Source of the DNA: an uncultured Tissierellia bacterium
GTDB taxonomy: Bacteria > Bacillota > Clostridia > Tissierellales > Peptoniphilaceae
Reading direction: 5' to 3'
Assembly (NCBI GenBank): GCA_902489375.1
Contig: CABTZP010000091.1
Location: 1-5,191 of the forward strand
DNA length: 5,191 nucleotides
The position numbers and the translations under genes were made by a program. The notes beneath the pieces were generated by a model. That model saw only the letters and a list, made by a program, of their open reading frames with translations. It had not been told where the DNA came from and did no database searches. Of the stretch, positions 1 to 5,087 are shown in pieces. Within the stretch, counting starts at the first letter, position 1. Each line of letters starts with the position of its first letter.

Positions 1-1190
1 GGACCGGGGAAGGGCTGGCGCCAGACCTGGTCATGGGGAATGCCCAGGAGGGCGCCAACGGAGCGGACCTCGTCCTTAAAGAGATCGCGGAGGGGCTCAA
101 CCAGACCCTTGAAGCCGATATCCTTGGGCAGGCCGCCGACATTGTGATGGGACTTGATGCGGGCGCCGCCGATGCCGGATTCGAGGATGTCGGGATAGAT
201 GGTTCCCTGGACGAGGTAGTCGACCTGGCCCAGCTTCCTGGCTTCCTCTTCGAAGACCCGGATGAATTCCTCACCGATGATCTTGCGCTTGCTTTCGGGG
301 TCGGTGACGCCGGCGAGCTTGCCAAGGAAGCGGTCGGCGGCGTCAATGCGGATGAGGTTCATGCCGAAGGTTTCTTTATAGACTTTTTCAACCGTGGCGG
401 GCTCATCTTTGCGCATGAGGCCGTGATCAACAAGGATGCAGGTGAGTCGGTCACCGATGGCCTTGTGGACCAAGAGAGCGGAAACCGAAGAATCAACCCC
501 GCCGGAGAGGGCGCAGATGGCATGGCCATCGCCGATCTGATCCTGGATCTCTTGAATGGTCAGGTTGACGAAGTCTTCCAGCTGCCAGGTGCCTTTCACC
601 TTGCAGATGCCGAAAAGGAAGTTTTTGAAAAGGGCCTTGCCCTCTTCGAAATGGCCATGTTCAGGATGGGACTGGACCGCATAGATCTTTCGGTCCTCAT
701 CAACAAAGGCGGCGATTTTGCACTGGTCGGTATGGGCAATGACCTTAAAGCCGGGGCCGGCCTCGGTCACTTCATCGTAATGGTCCATGTATACGGGGAT
801 TTTCTTGCCCAGGCCCTGATAGAGACGGGTTTCCTCGTCGATATAAAGGTCTCGGACTCCCTGGTCCAGGCTTTCGCACCGCTGAACCTTTCCTCCCTGC
901 ATTTTGGCAATCCACTGGCAGCCGTAGCAGATGCCAAGGATCGGAATGCCTAGGTCAAAAATGCCTTTGTCGACCCCGGGGGCGTCCTCGTCCAGGGTGG
1001 ACTTGGGGCTGCCTGAGAGGATGATGCCGGCGTAATTTCCGGACTTGATTTCTTCCAAGGAGACGGGGTAAGGTTTAATTACGCAAAAGACATGGAGGTC
1101 GCGAACCATCCGGCCGATCATTTGCTTGTATTGGTCGCCAAAATCAATGATTAAAATCTTTTCTTGAGAAAGCGTATCTATGCGGCTCAT
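1..1190 (-). CDS. guaA: GMP synthase (glutamine-hydrolysing), 3' end cut by window edge
   Basis: GuaA makes GMP from XMP, ATP and glutamine in the cytoplasm, the last step of guanine nucleotide synthesis. The frame starts at ATG 1190-1188 and stays open to base 1, giving 396 codons; the family is usually about 510-525 residues, so the C-terminal dimerisation part is outside the window. The class I glutamine amidotransferase domain (about residues 12-190) shows IIDFGDQY, the nucleophile elbow GICYGCQ with Cys88, and SHPEHGH with His175 and Glu177. The ATP-pyrophosphatase domain shows the PP-loop SGGVDSS (229-235), then VDHGLMRK, DRFLGKL, KRKIIGEEF, KSHHNVGGLP and WRQPFPG at the edge. A Shine-Dalgarno stretch AAGGG lies five bases before the ATG and supports this start. 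The glutaminase half departs from the usual form in places (YMDHYDEV for the common WMSHxD, and QSHPEHGH for QFHPEVxHT), but the catalytic residues are kept. It is downstream of metQ in the same direction, with 79 bp between them and a likely promoter of its own. Confidence 0.97.
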   Translation of the reverse strand, partial: MSRIDTLSQEKILIIDFGDQYKQMIGRMVRDLHVFCVIKPYPVSLEEIKSGNYAGIILSGSPKSTLDEDAPGVDKGIFDLGIPILGICYGCQWIAKMQGGKVQRCESLDQGVRDLYIDEETRLYQGLGKKIPVYMDHYDEVTEAGPGFKVIAHTDQCKIAAFVDEDRKIYAVQSHPEHGHFEEGKALFKNFLFGICKVKGTWQLEDFVNLTIQEIQDQIGDGHAICALSGGVDSSVSALLVHKAIGDRLTCILVDHGLMRKDEPATVEKVYKETFGMNLIRIDAADRFLGKLAGVTDPESKRKIIGEEFIRVFEEEARKLGQVDYLVQGTIYPDILESGIGGARIKSHHNVGGLPKDIGFKGLVEPLRDLFKDEVRSVGALLGIPHDQVWRQPFPG

Positions 1191-1239
1191 CGTATCCCTT
1201 CTTTCTTACATGGCCATGAAAAGGGGCCAGGAAAAATTT

Positions 1240-1265
1240 ACCCTCCTATTATAGCAGGGTTTTTT
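1240..1265. terminator. Weak hairpin between metQ and guaA, possible bidirectional terminator
   Basis: ACCCT (1240-1244) pairs with AGGGT (1256-1260), followed by a C/C mismatch, then CTA pairs with TAG around a TTA loop. On the plus strand the stem runs directly into six T (1260-1265). On the minus strand it is followed by TAAATTTTT, a poorer tract. It lies just past the metQ stop codon and could end the metNIQ transcript, but the stem is short and interrupted. The same bases hold the guaA -10 element, so the two readings compete. Confidence 0.35.
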
Positions 1266-1276
1266 CTCATTAAAAA
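1248..1276 (-). promoter_or_regulatory. Likely guaA promoter with extended -10
   Basis: Read on the minus strand, TGCTATAAT (1256-1248) is a perfect -10 hexamer with the TG of an extended -10 element. A -35 at 17-bp spacing would be TTTTTA (1276-1271), only three of six to consensus, which is tolerable with an extended -10. The predicted transcript would start near 1241 and carry a leader of about 50 nt, with no riboswitch visible. The promoter overlaps the end of metQ, which suggests guaA can be transcribed independently of the methionine operon. No transcript data support it. Confidence 0.5.
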
Positions 1277-2151
1277 GCGGGAATGACGGCGCCCTGATAG
1301 CGTTCTTCGATAAATTTTTTCACTTCTTCGGACTGGAAGGCCTTGAGGAGCTTTTGGAATTTTTCCTCATTCTCCTCCCCCTGGCGAACAGCGATGATAT
1401 TGGCATAGGGATTTTCTTTATCTTCAATGACCAGGCCGTCCTTCACGGGATTGAGGCCGCTGTCGATGGCGTAGTTGGAATTGATGGCGGCAGCGTCAAC
1501 GCCTTGATATTGACGGGGAATGGAAGGCGCTTCCATGGGGATGAAGGTGAAGTTGTGGGGATTTTCAGTGATGTTCATTTCGGTGGCTTTGAGGTTGGTG
1601 GGGTCATCGAGCTTGATATAGCCCTCTTTTTCCAGGAGGAGAAGGGCCCGGGCGCCGTTTGTGACGTCATTGGGGATGATGATCTTGGCTCCGTCGGGAA
1701 GTTCCTTTAGAGACTTGTATTTCGCGGAGTAGATGGCCAAAGGCTCAATGTGGACGCCACCGATGGAGGCTAAGGAGAGCTTGTTGTCCTTGGCAAATTC
1801 TTCCAGATAAGGCAGGTGCTGGAAGTAGTTGGCGTCAATGTCGCCGGCGGCCAGGGCCTTATTAGGGATGACATAGTCATCGAAGGTCTTTAGCTCCAGC
1901 TTGATGCCTTCCTTGGCCAGGAGGGGGATGACGACTTCAGCGATTTCCGCGTGGGGCTTGGGGCTGACGCCTAAGACGATGGTCTGTTCGCCGGCCGGCT
2001 TTTTGTCGGCTTTTTCCGACGGGGCCTGGCTTTGGGCCTCGCTTTCCTTTTGGCTATCCGAATTGGCGGGTTCCTGACCTGAATTTCCGCAGGCGGTCAG
2101 GACAAAGACAAGGGCAAGCAATAAAGCGATAAAATGGCGTGTTTTTCTCAT
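1270..2151 (-). CDS. metQ: Methionine ABC transporter substrate-binding lipoprotein
   Basis: MetQ is the extracytoplasmic receptor that binds methionine and delivers it to the MetNI complex. The 293-residue product starts with MRKTRH, has a hydrophobic core FIALLLALVFV, and a lipobox LTAC with Cys21, so it should be lipid-anchored on the outer face of the membrane. Residues 22 to about 55 are a Ser/Glu/Gln/Lys-rich flexible linker. The NlpA/MetQ domain follows, with GVSPKPHAEI (61-70), NYFQHLPYL (108-116), IPNDVTNGARAL (159-170) and AAINSNYA (221-228), all typical of the family. The start is supported by AGAGG six to seven bases upstream and by the signal peptide. It is the last gene of the metN-metI-metQ order, 145 nt after metI, a gap long enough for its own regulation. 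Binding of other amino acids cannot be excluded from sequence, but the NIL domain on MetN and the AUG T-box both point to methionine. Confidence 0.95.
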   Translation of the reverse strand: MRKTRHFIALLLALVFVLTACGNSGQEPANSDSQKESEAQSQAPSEKADKKPAGEQTIVLGVSPKPHAEIAEVVIPLLAKEGIKLELKTFDDYVIPNKALAAGDIDANYFQHLPYLEEFAKDNKLSLASIGGVHIEPLAIYSAKYKSLKELPDGAKIIIPNDVTNGARALLLLEKEGYIKLDDPTNLKATEMNITENPHNFTFIPMEAPSIPRQYQGVDAAAINSNYAIDSGLNPVKDGLVIEDKENPYANIIAVRQGEENEEKFQKLLKAFQSEEVKKFIEERYQGAVIPAF

Positions 2152-2180
2152 GTTTTTCCTCTTTTCTTTTTCTTTTTTTC

Positions 2181-2203
2181 GCCCCGGACAGCTTCGCCGG
2201 GGC
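2181..2203 (-). other. GC-rich hairpin in the metI-metQ gap, near metQ
   Basis: GCCCCGG (2181-2187) and CCGGGGC (2197-2203) form a perfect 7-bp stem around a 9-nt loop. In the metNIQ transcript it is followed by a purine-rich, A-rich stretch that carries the metQ ribosome site, not by a U tract, so it does not look like a terminator. A role in protecting or punctuating the metQ part of the message is inference. Confidence 0.45.
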
Positions 2204-2255
2204 CTGGTTCCCGGACGGATGCTCTGGCATGGCCCGGAATCTTTTTTATATGAAC

Positions 2256-2273
2256 CGGAAGGGAATCCTTCCG
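2256..2273 (-). other. Hairpin just after metI
   Basis: CGGAAGG (2256-2262) and CCTTCCG (2267-2273) form a perfect 7-bp stem with a 4-nt loop, 24 bases past the metI stop codon. On the minus strand the bases after it are GTTCATATAAAAAAG, so there is no U tract. It may stabilise the 3' end of a processed metN-metI message. TATAAA in the following bases could be a -10, but there is no convincing -35. Confidence 0.4.
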
Positions 2274-2296
2274 AGATTCACCGATTTTCCTTTTTT

Positions 2297-2941
2297 CTAC
2301 TTTTTATTGACTTTTCTGGCCAGGCCCATGCCCAGGAGCTGGAAGGCCTGAACAAGCACGATGATAATGACGACGGAGGCCATCAGGATCGTCTCTTCCC
2401 TCCGGTAATAGCCATAGCGGACGGCGACGGCGCCCAATCCCCCTGCGCCCAGGGTCCCGGCCATAGCCGTAAAGCCGACGAGGTTGATGAGAAGGAGGGT
2501 GATGGCCGAGATGATGGCGGGCATGGCCTCAGGAAGAAGGACTTTAAAGACCAGCTCGCGGTTGGTCGAACCCATGGCCAGGGCCGCTTCGACGACGCCG
2601 GGATCGACGTCATTGAGAGCCTGTTCCAGGGTCCTGGCGAAGAAGGGGGCGGCGGAAAGGGCCAGGGAGACAAGGGTTGCCGTCGGGCCGATGGTCGTCC
2701 CCAGAAGGATTTGCGACAGGGGCAGGACCAGGAACATGAAGATCACGTAGGGAATGGAGCGGACGATGTTGACGATGATGTCCAGGACCCGGTAGAGGCC
2801 AGGGTTTTCGGCGACGGAATCCTTGGCGGAAACGTAGAGGAGCAGGCCCATGGGGGTGCCGATCAAAACGGCAAAGAGGGTACCCAGAAAAACCATGTAA
2901 AGGGTCTCCAGGGTTGCATCAAGCAGTAATTTTTGAATCAT
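2297..2941 (-). CDS. metI: Methionine ABC transporter permease
   Basis: MetI is the membrane subunit; two copies form the methionine channel and dock onto two MetN subunits. The 214-residue length is normal for the family. Hydrophobic segments lie near residues 14-37, 52-79, 86-104, 140-165 and 186-206, consistent with five membrane spans. The cytoplasmic EAA coupling loop reads EAALAMGSTNRELVFKVLLP (about 118-137), with the invariant Gly at 124 and the closing LP. RSIPYVIF and GTLGAGGLG are also characteristic of MetI. The ATG overlaps the metN stop as ATGA (2941-2938), and GGAGG inside the end of metN serves as its ribosome site, so translation is probably coupled. The chain ends with the basic tail ARKVNKK, and TAG is the stop. 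Confidence 0.96.
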   Translation of the reverse strand: MIQKLLLDATLETLYMVFLGTLFAVLIGTPMGLLLYVSAKDSVAENPGLYRVLDIIVNIVRSIPYVIFMFLVLPLSQILLGTTIGPTATLVSLALSAAPFFARTLEQALNDVDPGVVEAALAMGSTNRELVFKVLLPEAMPAIISAITLLLINLVGFTAMAGTLGAGGLGAVAVRYGYYRREETILMASVVIIIVLVQAFQLLGMGLARKVNKK

Positions 2942-3945
2942 TTGACCACCTCCACAACGACACCATGGTCCTTAAAAGCCTGAACGGATTCCTGCATTCT
3001 TCTTTCCTCGCCAATGATTTCCACCAGGACGTATCCGATTTCACTTTCTTTTAACGTGTTGATATTGCCCGCGAGGATGGAAATATCGACATCATATTTT
3101 TTGGCAATGTCGGTGATGACGGGATCGCCGGCGGATTCATTTTGATAGGAGAGTTTGAGAAGCCACCCCTCTCTTTTGATCTTTCGGAATCGGTCCAGGT
3201 CTTCCACGTCCTGTACCCGGGAAATGAAGGCACGGGTGGTGGGGTGCTGGGGATGGAGGAAAAGCTCCCGGGTCCGGTTTTCCTCGACGATCCTCCCCTC
3301 CTCCATCACAGCGATTCGGTCGCAGATATCTTTGGCCACTTCCATCTGATGGGTGATCATGATGATGGTGGTTTCGAACTCCCGGGCGGCTTTGCGAAGG
3401 AGACCCAGGACCTGGTAGGTGTTTTTGGGGTCCAGGGCGGAGGTGCCTTCGTCGGAGAGGAGAATCTTGGGACTGAGGGCGAGGGCCCGGGCTATGGCGA
3501 CTCTTTGCTGCTGGCCCCCGGAAAGCTCTGCGGGGTAGGAATCTTTCCGGTCGGCCAAATCGATAAAGCGAAGAAGCTCCTCTACCCTTTCCCGGACGAT
3601 TTCTTTCGGTTTTCCCCCGATTTTCAAGGGGTAGGCGATATTTTCCCAGATCGTCTTTTGGTGGAAAAGATTAAAGCGCTGGAAGATCATCCCCATTTCC
3701 TTGCGGGCGCGGAGGAGTTCGTTTTTCTTAAGCTGGGTAATGTCGACGCCGTCGACATTAATTATCCCGTCTGTCGGTTCCTCCAGCCGGTTGATCAGCC
3801 TGACCAGGGTGGATTTGCCTGCCCCGCTCATGCCGATAATGCCGAAGATCTCCCCTTTTTCGACCTGAAAGGAGACGTCTCGGACGGCATGAAGGTCTCC
3901 CGCGTCGGTCGTGAAGGTTTTGCTTACGTGTTCTACTTTAATCAT
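2938..3945 (-). CDS. metN: Methionine ABC transporter ATP-binding protein with NIL domain
   Basis: MetN is the ATPase that powers methionine import. I take the ATG at 3945-3943 as the start, giving 335 residues that begin MIKVEHVSKTF, the normal MetN N-terminus, with AAGGGGAG directly upstream. An in-frame ATG at 4009-4011 would add 22 Lys-rich residues unlike the family and has no well-spaced ribosome site. In order: Walker A GMSGAGKST (38-46), Q-loop Gln89, signature LSGGQQQR (141-148), Walker B ILLSDE (161-166), D-loop SALD (169-172) and switch His199. Walker B is followed by GTSALDP, where most MetN proteins have ATSALDP; this is a mild change unlikely to abolish activity. Residues from about 260 to the end form the ACT-like NIL domain, which in E. 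coli MetN binds methionine and inhibits transport. It is the first gene of the operon, behind a methionine T-box, and it overlaps metI by four bases. Confidence 0.96.
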   Translation of the reverse strand: MIKVEHVSKTFTTDAGDLHAVRDVSFQVEKGEIFGIIGMSGAGKSTLVRLINRLEEPTDGIINVDGVDITQLKKNELLRARKEMGMIFQRFNLFHQKTIWENIAYPLKIGGKPKEIVRERVEELLRFIDLADRKDSYPAELSGGQQQRVAIARALALSPKILLSDEGTSALDPKNTYQVLGLLRKAAREFETTIIMITHQMEVAKDICDRIAVMEEGRIVEENRTRELFLHPQHPTTRAFISRVQDVEDLDRFRKIKREGWLLKLSYQNESAGDPVITDIAKKYDVDISILAGNINTLKESEIGYVLVEIIGEERRMQESVQAFKDHGVVVEVVK

Positions 3946-4003
3946 ATTCTCCCCTTTTCGGATGATGTTCTCCCCTTTTTGGGTGGCGGTCTTCCCTTTT
4001 GAA
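3941..4003 (-). repeat. Three 21-nt tandem repeats carrying Shine-Dalgarno sites before metN
   Basis: Read on the minus strand, units lie at 4003-3983, 3982-3962 and 3961-3941. The second and third agree at 18 of 21 positions and share the core AAAAGGGGAGAA; the first is more degenerate (about 13 of 21) but keeps AAAAGGG. Only the last unit is followed at the right distance by the ATG of metN; the equivalent bases of the middle unit read ATC. The result is a ribosome-binding segment in two or three copies. The 21-nt period keeps the frame, which is why the open frame extends back to 4011. Confidence 0.7.
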
Positions 4004-4011
4004 GTTTCCAT

Positions 4012-4085
4012 TCCTGATGGCGGGACTTGTGGCGATTTTCATCTGGGCACGGGCCGGGAAGGGGCGGGTGCCGAGCCATGGCCAT
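4012..4085 (-). other. Untranslated stretch between the T-box terminator and the metN repeats
   Basis: On the minus strand this stretch starts right after the terminator U tract and holds a C-rich segment with no gene, no clear hairpin and no second promoter. It would be part of the message only when the T-box reads through. The palindrome ATGGCCAT (4078-4085) sits at its start. Confidence 0.4.
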
Positions 4086-4124
4086 AAAAAAAAGTCCCTC
4101 CATCTGCTAGGCAAATGAAGGGAC
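4086..4124 (-). terminator. Intrinsic terminator of the T-box leader
   Basis: On the minus strand GTCCCTTCATTTGC (4124-4111) pairs with GCAGATGGAGGGAC (4107-4094), giving 14 pairs including two G-U, around a CTA loop. Eight T follow (4093-4086). The start of the 5' arm is shared with the antiterminator, so the two folds are exclusive, as expected for a T-box that acts on transcription. Confidence 0.93.
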
Positions 4125-4345
4125 GACAAGTCGTGTTACCACCCTAATTCCCGCTTTTCTCACGAAAAAGCGGCTCAGCGAGTTCACTATGAAACCCTGT
4201 TGCTATAACGGGCACCCCCGTTTGAAAAGCGCGAACCTTTCAAAGACTCCAAGCTCATCTTCCCTCGGATTCAAACGGCTTCCTCTCACCCAACGAAGCT
4301 CTCTGTATCGTTATCCAACGAGGTACTCTTCTCTTCTCAGTCGAT
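4086..4345 (-). promoter_or_regulatory. T-box leader with AUG (methionine) specifier
   Basis: This transcribed leader senses uncharged tRNA. Stem I is closed at its base by GACT (4342-4339) with AGTC (4248-4245), after which comes the GA-rich kink-turn strand GAGAAGAGAAG. The specifier loop has AGTA (4327-4324) on one side and GAAGATGA (4262-4255) on the other, which presents ATG at 4258-4256. Above it CCTCG (4323-4319) pairs with CGAGG (4267-4263). The distal part has AACG/CGTT and GCTTC/GAAGC helices flanking an ACAGAGA bulge. Stem III is a hairpin with arms CCGCTTTT and AAAAGCGG (4151-4173). The T-box motif AGGGTGGTAACACGA (4145-4131) exposes UGGU, complementary to the ACCA end of tRNA-Met. 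ACGA/TCGT and AGGG/CCCT form the antiterminator, which excludes the terminator. The expected effect is metNIQ expression when charged tRNA-Met falls. The specifier assignment follows the known glyQS layout. Confidence 0.93.
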
Positions 4346-4351
4346 GACCCT

Positions 4352-4380
4352 ATCTTAGGGGTTCCTCATTTCTTTGTCAA
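4352..4380 (-). promoter_or_regulatory. metNIQ promoter (sigma-A type)
   Basis: On the minus strand there is a perfect -35 TTGACA (4380-4375), a 17-bp spacer, and a -10 TAAGAT (4357-4352) that matches TATAAT at four of six positions. The start of transcription would be near 4345, just before the base of T-box Stem I, which fits well. An A/T-rich tract at 4391-4404, about 46-59 bases upstream of the start, could act as an UP element or a bent segment. Confidence 0.85.
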
Positions 4381-4457
4381 GCCTTGGGGGAAAAATTATT
4401 TTTTTCTGAGACGAGGGAGGGTAGAGCGATGGGTTTTGGCGCCGCCGGCGCGGCGAT

Positions 4458-4478
4458 GGGGTGGGGTTTAGGGCAGGG
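4458..4478 (+). other. Potential G-quadruplex in the first monomer
   Basis: Plus-strand bases read G4-T-G4-TTTA-G3-CA-G3: four runs of three or more G with loops of 1, 4 and 2 nt, which meets the usual motif for an intramolecular quadruplex. Equivalent positions in the later A monomers have lost one or more G runs. Confidence 0.5.
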
Positions 4479-4762
4479 TTATTCTGGTGGAGCTAAGGGC
4501 ATTGGTCGCCTCCGGCGGGTATGGGAAAGTTTTGAGCGGGGGTTGGAGTGGCGGGGCGAAAGGGTTTGGCGCCGCCGGCGCGGCGGTAGAGTGAGGGGCA
4601 AAGGTTTTGACGCCGCTTGAGCGGCGATGGAGCGAAGTTTAGGGCGGGGTTGAAATGGTGAGGCAATAGGTATTGGCGCCGCTGGAGCGGCGGAAGGGTG
4701 GCATTTTGAGCAGGGTTGAAATGGTGAGGCGAAAGGGTTTGGCGCCGCCGGCGCGGCGATGA

Positions 4763-4867
4763 GGTGAGGAGCTAAAGCGCCGGCCCGGCCGATGGCCGGG
4801 AGGAACATAGCCGAGCCGCAGGTGGGCCCAAACTTAGGTCCGGTGTTTATTTGATTTTTATGACAAA
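4763..4867. repeat. Copy 1 of the 104-105 bp module in a C monomer
   Basis: This 105-bp segment, from GGTGAGGAGC to TTTTTATGACAAA, recurs at the right edge with few differences. It holds a CCCGGCC-GAT-GGCCGGG hairpin (7-bp stem), the shared text AGGAACATAGCCGAGCCG, a GGGCC/GGTCC hairpin around CAAACTTA, and an A/T-rich tail. A separate 9-bp hairpin follows it. No protein, tRNA or known riboswitch is recognisable in it. Confidence 0.85.
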
Positions 4868-4874
4868 AGGCTGT

Positions 4875-4895
4875 GCCCGCGCCACTGGCGCGGGC
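4875..4895. repeat. Perfect 9-bp inverted repeat after module copy 1
   Basis: GCCCGCGCC (4875-4883) and GGCGCGGGC (4887-4895) form a perfect stem with a 3-nt loop. On the plus strand only TTTGG follows; on the minus strand ACAGCCTTTTG follows. It is therefore not a clean intrinsic terminator in either direction, though the stem is very stable. Confidence 0.7.
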
Positions 4896-5087
4896 TTTGG
4901 AGGGATCCAAAAAAGCGGCGAGGCGAAGAAAATTGGTGCCGCCTGCGCGGCGATGGAGTAAAGTTTAGGGCGGAGGTTACATGGCAGGGACGATGGGCAT
5001 GAGCCGCCTACGGCGGGTATGAGAATATTTCGAGCGAGGGTTAAAATGGCGGGACAAAAGGTATTGGTGCCGCCTGCGCGGCGGTAG

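Noticed and set aside
33..953. Long plus-strand open frame of 306 codons
   Set aside because: It is antisense to guaA, whose minus-strand frame carries all GuaA motifs. The plus-strand product has no recognisable domain and reflects GC-rich codon bias.
1209..1218. CATGGCCATG palindrome in the guaA leader, with ATGGCCAT also at 4078-4085
   Set aside because: Short GC-balanced palindromes are expected by chance, and the two sites have unlike positions relative to their promoters, so an operator is not supported.
1354..1710. Plus-strand open frame of 118 codons
   Set aside because: It is antisense to metQ, with no ribosome site and no family resemblance.
2150..2929. Plus-strand open frame of 259 codons
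   Set aside because: It runs antisense through metI and the metI-metQ gap; its product is a low-complexity Gly/Asp/Gln-rich chain.
3142..4002. Plus-strand open frame of 286 codons
   Set aside because: It is antisense to metN, which has every ABC ATPase motif on the other strand.
3946..4011. Upstream in-frame ATG as the metN start
   Set aside because: It would add 22 Lys-rich residues not seen in MetN. AGGA touches the ATG, so spacing is poor, whereas the ATG at 3945 has a good site and the family N-terminus.
3938..4129. Short minus-strand frame overlapping the T-box terminator and metN start
   Set aside because: It starts inside the terminator stem in another frame from metN, has no ribosome site, and repeats Lys/Arg/Gly only because of the 21-nt repeats.
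4086..4345. SAM riboswitch upstream of metN
   Set aside because: The T-box motif, specifier loop and terminator account for the whole leader, and S-box conserved segments are absent.
4384..4620. Plus-strand open frame of 78 codons
   Set aside because: It lies in the repeat array and gives a Gly/Arg-rich product with no convincing start site.
4843..4867. Promoter in the A/T-rich tail of the module (TTGTCA on the minus strand)
   Set aside because: The hexamer is near the -35 consensus, but no acceptable -10 lies 16-18 bp downstream.
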